Assembly (NCBI GenBank): GCA_000328365.1
Contig: KB298957.1
Span: 141,146-205,145 of the forward strand
Length of the DNA stretch: 64,000 nucleotides
Reading direction: 5' to 3'
Origin: Capitella teleta
Taxonomy: Eukaryota > Annelida > Polychaeta > Capitellidae
Shown here: positions 47,301 through 59,822 of the stretch, in pieces
How the letters are laid out: every line of letters starts with the position of its first letter
Numbering within the stretch: position 1 is the first letter of the stretch
Translations under genes and position numbers: made by a program
The notes under the pieces: generated by a model
What the model was told of the DNA's origin: nothing
What the model saw: the letters and a program-made list of their open reading frames with translations, nothing else
The model's database searches: none

Positions 47301-50300
47301 TCGATTCGAGCAACTTCTGATCAACGCTGCAAACGAACGCATGCAGTTCTACTTCAATCAACACGTGTTCGCTGAAGAACAAAGGGAACTGGACGCCGAA
47401 GGGGTCGTCTGCGGTGACGTCATTTACGACGACAATTCGGACGTCATTGACCTGATTATGGTGATATATTGGTTCTAGAACTAGCAGTATTATAATTTCT
47501 GCACATCGTATATACCACAATTGCACATAATCAGGATTTTATTTTTGATATTTTACGTGACTTATAAACCCCCTTAAAATCTTAAATGCATAAGGAGCTT
47601 AGTCAGGCAAAACCCAGCCAACGCCTTCGATTCTTGTGTTCTGGTGAAAGGGGAACTTGATACTCGATAGTTTTTATATTTCTTTGAATTCTTCCACAGG
47701 GTAACGAACGCAGCCGATTGGCAGGGGTGTTGCAGATGCTAGACGAGGAATCTAGACACCCACAGACGACCGACCAGGCTCTGATCATGCAGCTTCATGA
47801 GCACTTTGAGTTGCATCCCTGCTACCAACGAGCGAACAAGGGCGACGCCCCTTTGTTTACGATCAAACACTTCGCCGGACCAGTAAGTGGCTACGTTATG
47901 ATGCGACAACCCCAAAGCCGTGTATCAACATGCCCTGCACACACACACTGAGGGTGGCTCACTGTTTTTTTACGGTGCTCATAACTGACTCATTCCTCAT
48001 GATTAAAAGAAAAGAAAATGTTATGCCCAAACTAAATACACAGTTAAAGGAATTAATGATATAAATTAGTGTAGCGCCTGTTCTGCTGCGTATACACAGG
48101 ACACATTTTCTCAGTTTGTATCGAATGTTGATGTTTGGATGTTTGGATTTCAGGTGAAGTACAACGCCGTGGGATTCTTGGAAAAGAACAGGGACGACAT
48201 GAGCGCAAACCTTCAGCAATGTTTAGAACAAAGCTCAATGAATTTGATTAAAAATCTGTTTAAAATCGTACCAGGAGATTCCGGGACGATATCAAGGTGA
48301 TTTATGTAAATAATTGACAGACTGATTGGCTTACGGCCAAATGACTTGTCTATCAATATAATATAATCGCAGTTCATGTACTTATTATTTTTTACTTTTA
48401 TGTAGGCCAACAAAAAAGACCCCTTCTAACCAAGGTGACAAGACCAAGCGATGGAAACAAACGCTTTGTAGAACTTTTCGAGTAAGAATATAAATCTGAA
48501 TTAATTTCGCGATTACAATATTTAATTCATTTCAGAATTCATTGTGGGAACTTTTGTCCAAATTGAAAGAAACTGAACCACTATTTGTGAGGTAGGAAGT
48601 AGTATCTATACGTAATGCTCTTTGGTTGTTGTAGGCCACAGGTGCCGGTAGCAAGTGTCTTTTAACTGGCAAACGTAGCGCTGAGACAGGCAGCCCGATG
48701 TACTTACTCTCTTTAGAACTATGAATCTATAAACGCCAAGTTCAACTAAAATGAATGGGCTTCGAAATTGAGCTCTTTTGATCCCACTTAAAATTCAACG
48801 GAATATCTTAAGCAAACACATTTTGACGGTTCGGATTGATCAGTGCATGAATGATTCAATGAAACGGGCGAACCTTGTCTGTCAATCACCCATTAGCGTT
48901 AAAAAACAATTGCATTTTATAATTACATCTTGACCAAATTTAAGCCATTTGTTGTAAGCTGAACACAAGTTAGCACCCCCGTGGACTAATACGCGATATG
49001 GTGGCATCAGTTACCCCTGTCACCTGTGAGTTTTACTGGTAACTAAGTTCATGTTTGCATTGTAGGTGTATCAAACCAAATCTTGATCAAGTACCGCACA
49101 AATTTGCAGAAGGTTTAGTGTCGAAGCAAATGCGGTATAATGGCCTCTTAGAATTGGCACGGATCCGAAGGCAAGGGCTTCCTGTCAGAATCAAGCGAAA
49201 CGTCTTTGTAGACAGGTGAGTCATCAACAGCAGCAGCCGCAGCAGCCACGCTGACCGCCTGTACTTGCAGGTATTTGTGTCTGGTCAAACGCAAACATAA
49301 ACACCAAGAGACTAGCAACGAAGCCAACTGCCATCAAATTCTGTCATCGGTCAACATTACTGATGCTCAAATTGGGCGAGGAAAAGTCTTCCTGAAGAAC
49401 TGGCACAAAGATGTCTTGGACGAGCAGTTAAAGCAAATTGAAAGAGATCGTTTGGAAGCCGCGAAAAGGGCACAAAAGAAGGCTGCAATGGTACAGTTTA
49501 TTGCTATCGTGTAAGTGATACATAATATCTTATGCTTGACTTAGGATCACACTCTACCTCCAAACGCGCCTCTTCGCACGGATGCTTTAACCAAGAAGTC
49601 TTCCTTCTCCCGCACTCCGTCCGTGGTTGGGACCGGAACTAGCATGGCGTCTTATCTCATGGACGAAGAGGAGGAAGAGGAAGGAATCCTCCCGAGGTAA
49701 CCCTTATCTCTGTTTATGGACGTCATAATTATCTCTAATTATCTACAGTGAACTCTGGAATATCTTCCGGAAAATTCCAAGAGAGAGAATCAGCGCCAGT
49801 GAGACATTCAGCGGATTTCTCCGTTTTGTCAAGGTCCTCGTCTACGCCTTATTGTTCCTCGTCCTGCTCGCGTCGTTGGTCGTGAGCAAGGGAAGTCTCA
49901 TATTAATGGCGAGCTCATTGAAGATGTATCAAAATGTTGAGGTGGGGTATTAAAACTTTTGCATAACTTTGAAAGTCAGCTTTTCCTTTCTAGGAGGGTA
50001 GCATAATTGGGAATCGACGAGATACGATGGTCACTCTTCTAGTTACGTGTATGTGTGTGCCTCACGTGCTCACGTTCATCGTCCATGTATTCAAAGGACT
50101 CTTTGGAAGTCAACCGTGGCCTTCAATCGTTGAGTTCATTCAGGTGAGGAGTTACATTCAACAATGTCATGAATTGTCCAGTTTGTTTTCGTTTGGCTCT
50201 GTAGATCTTGGTACTGGAGAGTATACAGACTGCAGCCATGTGCGCTTTGGTTTTCATAGTTCTACCGGAATTGGACATTGTACGTGGAGTCCTCTTTTTA

Positions 50301-53300
50301 AGTGCTACATCGCTAATCCCCGCCATTTGCAAAGTCGTCTTCGGGAAGCCACCGAGTGAAGAAGCACCGCGGCTGGACAATAAACCGGAGGAGGAAGGAG
50401 AGCAGACGCAGCACGCCATCATAGCCCAGAATAAATCGTGTCTCAGTGACGGTGGATGGAGGAAACTCTGGTACATCGGCAACGCGTCTGCTGCTTTGGT
50501 TCAGTTGGCGGCTATCGTCGCGTTGTCTTGCGGTGGTTTCGGAATTAACGATTTTCAAACCAGCTTGAATGGTTTTCTGAACGGGAGGTATTACAGATTG
50601 CTGCCTAGTCCATGGTTGATGAGAAGGTGGTGGGTGATACCTTTGGCTCTGGTGTTTGTGTCCTTGACTTGGTGGGAGAATTTCGTCGAGAAAAATCTTA
50701 AAATTTTTGGCGGCTTGACCATTCCGTTGAAATCTTGGAAAGTTCGGCTGCACACCTTGAAGCAGAAAGGTTGCATCATCAGCAGTCTCTGGAATGCGGG
50801 GGTCATCATTGCCTTTCCGTTCATTGTCTTCCCAGATTTTATGTTCAAGATTGATGTTCCAAACCAAAACAAGCGCGCAAAGTCAGACATTCTTATGCAG
50901 TTCTCAGTTCCCCTTGCTCAGGGACTGGCGTCTCTGTTTGCTTTTTTGTCTGGATCATTGGCTTGCAAACTGTGTATGCAGCAAGTGGCCTACAGCCTCC
51001 CCCTGCTCTTATCAGCTCCGATGACCGTTGTTGTCTTGGTCTTGCAATGTCAGTATGGATTCATTCCACTGATCACTGAGTACTTCTGGTTTTGTCCTGA
51101 GGGCTTCAATGCCAGTGCATTGGACAGTACGTCCATTTGGCAGTACTCGCTCTTTGTCCTTTGGTGGGTTTCTCAAATGATGATTGCTGGACATATCTGG
51201 CGACCACGTCAAAACAACATGGACCGAACAGAAAAGTGAGTGTTTCTTGTAACTGTTCTTGTCATTCTTCAAAATTGGTTTCACATTTCAGGTTGTTTGT
51301 GCGGCCTATGTACAATGCAGCTTTAATTGAGCAATCGCTATTGTTGAACCGCCGCCGCCGAGATGACGAAATCCGGTGTAGCGAGTACAACGACTATGGA
51401 TACATTGTTGACGATGATGTACCAGCCAGTGAGCAGAGGCCAAGAACCTATGACGGAACGGACCATGTGATCTCGGACCCAGCAAAGAAAAAAGAGTGTG
51501 AAGGCAAGGAGTACGTGCCGATGATCTACGCTTGTGCTACGATGTGGCATGAGACCAAGAACGAAATGACTCAACTGCTCAAATCAATATTCAGGTCAGT
51601 GAAACCTAAGAAACTTAAAACTTACACAAAAGTGAGACGTCGTGGAATTCAATAAAATCCGTATGCGGTGATAAGATCTTAAGACTGTTTCTATTGAGTA
51701 GACATGCCTGGATTTGGAAATAAGGGTCTTAACTAATACATCATAACATATCTATTCTGTAAGCATGCACCTGTCTCGTAATGCACACCAGTGCTTGTAC
51801 ATAATTATCAGGTAAAAATCCCACGGGACCATGAGCGATCAGCACCAACAGGAACAAAGCTTTCGATCGAACGTCGAAGGAAAGCACTGATCAATAATCT
51901 AAGACGTTCCGCCTCTCGACATCCATCTTCTTATGCAAATTTAAAGAATCGCTGATGTTTTGTCCTTTACATAGTCATTGAAAACATCACACTTTGATCG
52001 ACTGCTCTTTTGTTGCATCAATAACAAATTCAGATCTCCAATGAAATATTAACTCGTTATAAAACCTGTTTTATTTACTGTCGACGTCAGTATCTCTTCG
52101 ATTGCTTCACATATCAAACAATGTCTTTCCTAAATCTCTACTGGGACCCTTCTTCTTCACCTCGCCATTCAATTGATTTTAATTCATTGTTAGTGAGTCA
52201 GTGATGGGGTTTTACGGCTCCACCCAGCCCATTCGGGTGATACGAGCGCCAGAACAAAAGGCCCGTGACCGGGGTTTCCCCCTACTCTTAACGATAAATC
52301 CCAAGGGTTCTTTATCCTGCATACCACCATAGACAGTAGTACACAGTGCCCGGCCTTGTTACGCAGTTGGGCAGCACTGCTGAGTCACCGAAGAATTACA
52401 ATTGTAATTCACAATCATAACGCCCGTGGCCTGATCGGGTCTCGAACCCGGGACCTCGACCCCCACGATCGGCATAGGATTGCAGACAGCGGTTTAACCC
52501 ACTGTGCTATTCGGTGCCCCAATTCCCCAATTCATTGTTAGTCGATCTTCAATGCATTCTCATAAAATCTGCTTTATGTGATACCCGATGTTAATTAGGA
52601 ATAACGTCATGTTAATTTCAGTGATTCTATCAATGATAGTGTGAATGCATGTAGTACTAACATTATAGCTCTAACACCTTTAATACAAGGATATAATCCC
52701 AGCCAAATCACAAAACAAAAAAACAAAAAAAAAAAAAAAAAACAGATTAAATCGATGTATTGAAATGAAATTTTACAGAATGGACAAAGACCAAAGCAAA
52801 AGACGAAATCTTCGAGCGGCTGATCCAACATTCAAAGATCCCGATTATTATGAGTTTGAGAGTAAGCAAGGAAATATTTCAACGTGCAAAATTTTATGTG
52901 TGTCAATCTTCAGCTCATATCATGTTCGATGACGCAATGGACTTGAACGACGACGATGAATTTATAGCCAATGAGTTCGTCCATCAGTTGGTGTCCGTTA
53001 TCGACCATGCAGCGAGGCGAGTTATATTCAAATCTCACGAACCACTCTATATCTAAACGGTTACAGTTCAGTGCACAACTGTGCTATCATGCTGGACGAG
53101 CCAGTCAAGACCCCTACCCCGTATGGCGGTCGGCTGACATGGACACTGCCTGGTGGCACAATGCTGATAGCCCATTTGAAAGACAAAGTCAAAATCCGAC
53201 ACAAGAAACGGTGGTCGCAGTGTATGTACATGTACTACCTTCTCGGTTACCGCATGGCTGGAATACGAGACGACAATCTATGGAAGAAATCGACTGACAC

Positions 53301-55913
53301 TATTATCGGGAAAAAGAAAAACGAGGCACAGTTTCTTCCTGGGTCGATTTTCAAGTACATGCCTGAGGGTGTGGCGATGAAGGTAGGCATAGTGTGTCAA
53401 TCTTACATAATGCTGACTCTTTATTTCTAGGCCAGCAACACATTCATCCTTGCTCTCGATGGCGATGTTGATTTCAAGCCCGATGCAGTCAGGTTACTCG
53501 TGGATCAAATGAAAGCCAATCGGAAAGTGGCGTCATCATGCGGACGTATTCACCCAATCGGCAGTGGTAAGAATTGTAATAAGTATTTGTAAAGAATAAT
53601 TTAAAGATGTTCTTCTTAGGACCACTCATCTGGTACCAGGAGTTTGAATATGCTATCGGCCATTGGTTGCAGAAAGCAGCTGAGCATGTTTATGGAAGCG
53701 TCTTGTGCAGTCCTGGATGTTTCAGTCTGTTCCGCGGATCCTGCCTCATGGATGACAACGTCATGCGGACGTATTGTAGCCAGGCTGATGAACCTTCTGA
53801 GGTGGTTCAGTTTGACCAAGGCGAAGACAGGTGGCTGTGTACTCTGCTTCTCCAACAAGGCTACAGAATCACTTACTGCGCAGCTTCAGATGCCTTGACC
53901 TATGCTCCAGAAAGTTTCAAGGAGTTCTACAATCAGAGACGTCGTTGGCTACCTTCCACAATGGCCAATCTGATCGATCTCATGTCATCAACCAAACCAA
54001 CAGTCCACAAAAATGACAACGTCAGTTATCTTTTCATGCTGTACCAATTCATCTTGTTTGCTTCCACCACCCTCGGTCCTGGAACCATTCTTTTGATGAT
54101 AGCCGGTTCCTACAATGCTATACTTGGCACCGATCTTTGGGACAGTCACATCCTTGCAATTGGTCCTGTGATCTACTTCGTCATCATCTGTTTCACAACC
54201 CACCCAGATACACAGGTCATAGTGGCCCAGGTCCTCAGTGCCCTGTATGCTGTTGTCATGATGATTGTCATGGTTGCCACTGTGGTAAACTCTTTTGAGG
54301 AATCCATTTTGAGTCCAAACGTTCTCTTCTTCCTTTGTCTGGCTGGTTTTTACACACTTGCTGCTATATTGCATCCTCAAGAGTGTGCTTGCATCATACA
54401 CGGATTGGTCTATTTCTTGTGCATCCCTTCTGGATTTCTACTTCTACCAGTTTATTCGTTGTGTAACCTGAATGTTGTTTCGTGGGGTACGCGAGAGATC
54501 CCGAAGCGGAAATCTAAAGAGGAATTGGAGGAGGAGAAAAGATTGGAGGAAGAGAAGAAAGCTAAAGATAAGGAAAAGAAGAAAGGTCTGGTCAGTTGGC
54601 TTGGTCTTGATTCCTTCTTCAAAGATCTGAAGGAGTTCTACAGCTCCATGCTTGGAAAGAGAAACACCCAGGAGAGCAATGCTTCGGAATCTATCTTGCT
54701 GAAGGTTCACGAAAGTCTGGAGAAGCTTAATTCCAGCATAGAAGGCAAGCAGACAGAAGGAGAGAAGAAAGAAGCAAAGCCGGAAAAGAGAAATGAGCTC
54801 CGGGAAATGTTCGAAAAAGGAAAGCAAAAGAAGAAGTCTGAGGATAATGAAGGAGGCATCACTATCATGGTTGAAGGTGAGGAGGTCATGAACTGTCCTC
54901 CAACCGAGAGGCCAAGACCAGTCGAACCACCTAAGCCAAGAGAAGTGGAAAGACCACGACCAAAGAAAAGCAGGGTCGATCTTGTCAACCCCGCTTGGAT
55001 TGAAGAAGAGAATGTTGGAGATGGAAAAGTGGAATACTTGAAAAAGAAAGAGGAGATCTTCTGGAAACAAGCGATCAGAATTCACTTGTTTCCTTTGGAC
55101 AGAGACAAGCAAAAGGAAGAGGAGATGTCGATGGCGCTGAAATCAATGCGCACCAATGTCGTGTTTGCCTTCCTCATGATTAACTTCCTTTGGATCATCA
55201 CCATTTTCCAGATGACTCTGCTGAAAGCCACTCTTGGGGACCAGCTGTTCATCCCTATACCTCGTGCGGATGATCCAAGTGCTCCACCCGAGAGGTTCGA
55301 ACCGGTCGGTTTTGCTTTCTTGGCGATCTTTGGAATTATTCTTTTTGCACAATTTCTGGCTTCTTTGTCTCATCGCTGGGGAACTTTCCTGCATATTCTC
55401 TCAAGAACAGAAATCCGACAGTCGGAAAATTCTGTTGAAGGAAAATTGCTCCTGGCTGACAAGCTACAGAGCATCGAAGCAGTCTACGACGACGGTCTCC
55501 TGCCTCGCAATCGGGATCCTCACCAGAGAAGGCGGTACCCTGAAGAAGACGAAACATACCAAAGACGCCAGAGATACCACGATCCTGGAGACAACACCCT
55601 TGATCCTAGCCAGATACCGACTAAATACAAGAACCGCACTGGATCATTCCGGAGACACCGCAAGAAGCGTCGCCGACCACGTCGTGGAGAAGGGTTGGGC
55701 CAGATTCACGTCAGTCCGGATACTCTTTCAAGGAACTTTCAAAGGCGACTGCAACATCTCAAGCAGTACTATCCACAACAAGGAGAAGTTGCCGTTGACA
55801 TTCAGAATGGTGTACCAAGGGAACTGACCTTCAATGACCTTTACCGGACCATTCGCCACAGATCTGGTCAGCAATTCTACCCTGGACACCCATATACTCA
55901 ATACTACAGATAG
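44370..55913 (+). CDS. Chitin synthase with N-terminal myosin motor domain
   Basis: Membrane enzyme that polymerises UDP-GlcNAc into chitin, here fused to a myosin head thought to couple it to actin. Twenty-five exons join in consistent phase (44370-44435, 44974-45198, 45251-45368, 45433-45580, 45726-45843, 45893-46013, 46070-46144, 46598-46736, 47244-47460, 47700-47882, 48154-48296, 48406-48481, 48536-48591, 49066-49215, 49271-49490, 49545-49696, 49749-49941, 49994-50143, 50205-51235, 51292-51594, 52779-52861, 52914-53016, 53067-53382, 53431-53566, 53620-55913). They give about 2271 residues. Motor: P-loop GESGAGKT (64-71), switch [10 protein letters not shown] (113-121), switch II DLSGFE (346 on). 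Membrane segments follow from about residue 750. Catalytic part: FDDAMD, LDGDVDF (about 1472), [11 protein letters not shown] (1514), EDRW (1576) and QRRRW (1613), all key residues kept. Then more membrane segments, a charged coil ([13 protein letters not shown]) and a basic C-terminus. The very N-terminus is missing. Confidence 0.96.
51595..52778 (+). other. Chitin synthase intron carrying a SINE
   Basis: This 1.18-kb intron is one of the longest of the gene; about 330 bp of it is a SINE (52195-52528). It also holds an A tract near 52722-52742. Confidence 0.7.
52195..52528 (-). mobile_element. tRNA-derived SINE with 14-bp target duplication
   Basis: Flanked by the perfect direct repeat AATTCATTGTTAGT (52181-52194 and 52529-52542). 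The sequence is very close to the copy at 42350-42684. It lies antisense in a chitin synthase intron. Confidence 0.93.
53017..53066 (+). other. GC-AG intron in the chitin synthase
   Basis: The donor reads GAG then GCGAGT and the acceptor TTACAG; only this 50-bp removal keeps the frame (AAS-SVHNC). No GT donor nearby restores phase. Confidence 0.7.
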
Positions 55914-57039
55914 TTTTGATAAAATGTTTTCAAATCGATTTGTATTGTTCTATTTCACGATGCCGTATAAGGCTCTGCCTTTGGCGTTTGGCTCATGATA
56001 GACAACCAGCGTAGCATTTACCAATGTATATGCTTGGCAACTCCTGTGAGCTGTATATCTTGATATCTTTAAAATTAATGTAACCATTACATTATGCTAT
56101 TGGTGGGTATTTGTAGTTACTAGTGATCTCTTTCTGCGATATAATGTGTTTATGCTTTTTGCAAATTGTGATATTGATCAAGGCTTGTATCAATGTATTA
56201 CGGGGAATTGGATGATCTGGTTCATCTTTTGTGTTATATATTTATGCTATTATAATTTCTCATGTTGATATATTAATTCATTACTTAATGAATTACGCAT
56301 TTCAAACCAAGTCATGTGTTACCTTAATTCATCTATGAAAATGTGCCATAATTGTAGCCGGTGAATAAATACAACTATAAGAGTTGAGCAAATAAATTAT
56401 AATAAAATGAAATCATTCGCATTTTACGTTTTCTTGCGTCTTTTGTGTGGTTTGTACGTGTGATGGCAAGCCCTTGGCGGGATCATTGAACCTGTGGTAT
56501 ATTATTATTATACAAGTTTAAACGTTTTCCTCTGTTCGCATTGGGTGCAGGAGAACTGGCTTTATTGTGATCATGCAGCTTCGCTGTTTGGTCGAAAGGA
56601 AGTACTAGTACACGTACCTCGAGAGTGAGAGAGGATTCATTTCACGTTCCATAAATCCTCTGAATGAATCCAGGATCCCTGGGAGAATGTATTGCCTGAA
56701 GCAGGAAGCGTGAAGCAGGCTGTGCATATATGGTATCAATATAAAGCGGACTTAATTTCAGCCGATAAAATGCAACATGTTATCACAAGTTGGACTGGCT
56801 AGCATACGACAGTTGGACTGGCTAGCATACGCAAAAAAAAAAAAAAAAAAAAAAAAATCATTGGTGAAAATTATACAAAAATTATACAATCAAATAACGA
56901 TATAACTATAGATATTTATAAAAGCAGGTGTTTTGATGTGACCGACACATATTACCAGTACGTTACTTTCACCTTATACATGTGACATTCTTCAATCTTA
57001 CGCGATACACATCAAATCTTGATGTGCAGTGGAAAATCC
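55914..57039. other. Chitin synthase 3' UTR and tail-to-tail spacer
   Basis: Possible poly(A) signals AATAAA occur at about 56364 and 56391. A short direct repeat (agttggactggctagcatacg, about 20 bases) occurs twice near 56791 and 56811, followed by a long A tract (about 56833-56857), which resembles a small retro-insertion tail. Confidence 0.5.
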
Positions 57040-57228
57040 TCAATGCTTCTTCAGAGTTTGAGGGGTACCGGGGTTCGATGGTCCTTCTCCTTGGGGTGAG
57101 TTCTTCAAACGGGCCTTTTGTGCTTCTCTCTTCTGCTGGATCAGCCATTCTTGACGCTTTCGTTCTGTGTCCAATCGCTTGTCAGCTTGGATTAAATTAT
57201 TAATCAACATTTGTGATTCTTCCTCAAT
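57040..57228 (-). CDS. Candidate C-terminal exon of the Kv channel (coiled coil)
   Basis: After a good acceptor (atttttcag) the minus strand reads IEEESQMLINN, then DTERKRQEWLIQQKREAQ and ends LKKH before a TGA. It joins in phase 0 to a donor at 57470 in the channel exon, extending GEQQKQKK into IEEES, so the charged helix continues across the junction. Assigning it to the Kv gene is inference. Confidence 0.65.
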   Translation of the reverse strand: MEEESQMLINNLIQADKRLDTERKRQEWLIQQKREAQKARLKNSPQGEGPSNPGTPQTLKKH

Positions 57229-57442
57229 CTGAAAAATAATAATGCAATGCTCACATGATAATTATTTAAAAATTATATTAATTATATTAAATCGAGGGGT
57301 GGTTTGTGAAACACCAGCCAATATATGGCATATTATATCTCATCTGAAATTGTTATATCCCATACTATACTGCTGATCTTCCCACATAGAGTTCGACATT
57401 CTTGCCGATTTCGGCCGATATGTTATCATTATCATTTGAGCA

Positions 57443-59822
57443 TTATGACAAGCGATTAAGTCGACCGACCTTCTTCTGTTTCTGCTGTTCACCACTGAAC
57501 CCCGAGTCGAGGGAGTCAATATCCTCCAGCTCTGTCGGCGATTCCAACGGTGTCATAAGAGTGCGCTGTGTGACGTCACCGTGCGAACTGAACGTCGACC
57601 GCGATGACGTCATCCGTCTACCATCTCTTGGCGAGTTCTCGGGATCAAAGTTCAAATTATTCATCAGTACACTTTTCTTGGTCTTGTAGTCCATGCTTTT
57701 CACTGACTGTATGTGGACCGTGCTCGATACCGAATCAATCTTCTTGAGTTTCTTCTGAGCAGCTATGCGTTCCAACTTGGCCAGTTCTCTCAATTTACGA
57801 ACATTGCGGTTTTGTTTGGATGGGACCTTGATGCGGGTTTGCGCGTGAGAATAATAGAGAGAGAAGTTGTTGACGACGATAGGCACAGTGAAGGCAATGA
57901 CGAGGACACCGCATATAACACACACGGATCCCATTAGGTACCCTATATATCCCACTGGATACTTGTCCCCATACCCCACAGTCGTCATGGTAACCAACGC
58001 CCACCATATACCAATGGGGATATTTGGGAAGTTTTCCTTCTCCGTGTAATGTATGATGCTGGCGAACATCAAGACTCCGCTCATGAGGAACACGATCATC
58101 AGAAAGAGCTCCTTCGTGCTCACTTTGATGGTGTACACTAGGATCTTGAAGGCATTATAATGCTTCATCAACTTGAAGATCCTCAAGATGCGAACAATCC
58201 TCAACATTAAGATGGTTTTGATCAGTGCACTTGTTTGGGTGTTGGTCGAGAGGCCCCTCATGATGATCGAAGTGTAGTGCGGGATCAAGCAGATAAAGTC
58301 GATCAGGTTGAGTGGTGCCCGGAAAAAGCGACTTCGCGACGGACAAAAGATGAAGCGAATCAAGAACTCGAGGGTGAAGAACACAACGCACACGTAGTCT
58401 AGGCCCACAAGGGCGGGGTGGGGGGCCGCCTCGTAGTTGTGCTTGGTGACGTTCTTGGTTGTGGAGCCGTAGTTGTTGCCGCAGCAACAGTGCACTTTGG
58501 ATCCGGTCGGGGTGACTTCATCCTCGGGAAGGAGGACAGACATGGCGATCCCTGAGGTCTTTTCTACTTGGAATAATTTGTGCGTTTCCAGAACGAAGAT
58601 GGCGATGGACAGCGCGACAAACGACATTGACGTCACAGCGTAGACCTTGAAACAGAACACTGGTGAATATGAGGTTCTCTGTAGGCCAAACATAGCAAAT
58701 TCAAACAATTACTACACAGTGTACCAATTAGGTGTAATGGTAGGTATAGCAATGAAGCTACTGCAACCTGGAAACATTAAAATTGGGGAGTTTGCTATAC
58801 ATAAAGATAGCTGCAATTAACTTAATAAGCCTCATAATAGCAGCATATTTAATCTTAATCTCAATAAAGATGTGATGGAATACATTAACTTGCCAAATAA
58901 AGGCTTCTTCGTGCGTGCGACGCCAACGATATTAATGCATGAAGAATACATTTTTTTCAGCTACATGTATTTAACAAGCTCCTGAGACCGTGCAGAAGCA
59001 TGACCGAATCAAACCTATTCACAGGATGCTTTTTATAGACTTCAGCCATTGTATGGTTTGTAAAAGCAATCAGACCAAAGCAAACACAACGTACGTGCAA
59101 GGCCAGGTGTATTGAATTCTAACTTTTAGCTTGATGCAAGCAATTTTGGATCCATTACAAACAAAATGGCAAAACAAATGGCGGTCAGTAGACTACGCCT
59201 GTTGTAAAGATCGCTGTTGATTGAAAGAACCACTAGTTCAAAAGTCCCTGGTGCAAATAAACTCTTTGTTCATTTACATACAGTATAATTACATATAAGA
59301 TAAAATTGTATTGGCCTCAGAAAGACATTGATGATTATTGCTGTATCTTTCAAAAGCATGTTCAAAGCCACCCAAGCCAATTAATTATATTTGATTATTC
59401 ATGTGCACGCGGCAATTAGATGCGAATCAATGGATACTTGTTTGAGACAATTTCTTTTAGGTAGTCTTACCTTGCTAAATTTCTCCTCACACTTACTGCT
59501 TGTTCCCTGTACAATGCAACAGCGAACATTCATAATTATAGCTTGTTATCACAAATATTTATATCTATGTATGTTCTTGTAATCATTAAAATGTTCGACC
59601 GACCTTCGCCCATCTGGAGGAAGCAGGCTCTTCCAGGAACCTCCAAATTCTTGCAGCAGTTTGCTGGAACTTGTTCAAATTGCCTCCCCAGGTGTCTTCA
59701 TCGGCAAATGCAAAATTGTCGTCCAGGTTTCGCAGCGTATCTTTGTGTTCAGTGTATCTGCTGTAATCAGCCCAGCAACATGCTTCGATCTCCTGTTCTT
59801 CGATGCCCCAATAGTCCAACTC
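57443..59822 (-). CDS. Voltage-gated potassium channel, Shaw/Kv3-like (N-terminus missing)
   Basis: Plasma-membrane delayed-rectifier-type K+ channel subunit. The exon 59604-59822 encodes the end of the T1 tetramerisation domain (ELDYWGIEEQEIEACCW, with the CCW of Shaw/Kv3-type T1 zinc sites). A 958-bp intron follows, then one large exon from 58645. That exon carries S1, a long S1-S2 loop with a CCCG cluster, S2-S3, the S4 sensor (LRIVRILRIFK), S5, the pore helix and filter TTVGYGD, and S6 with PIVVNN. The C-tail is Ser-rich. The exon either reads on to VGRLNRLS and a stop at 57443, or splices at 57470 to 57040-57228. The first T1 exons are not found and may lie right of the window. The gene is tail to tail with the chitin synthase. 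Confidence 0.93.
58646..59603 (-). other. Intron of the Kv channel gene
   Basis: No other exon is seen in it. Confidence 0.7.

Noticed and set aside
27434-59822. Operon or functional cluster of peptidase, channels and chitin synthase
   Set aside because: The genes are on different strands with long spacers and unrelated roles.
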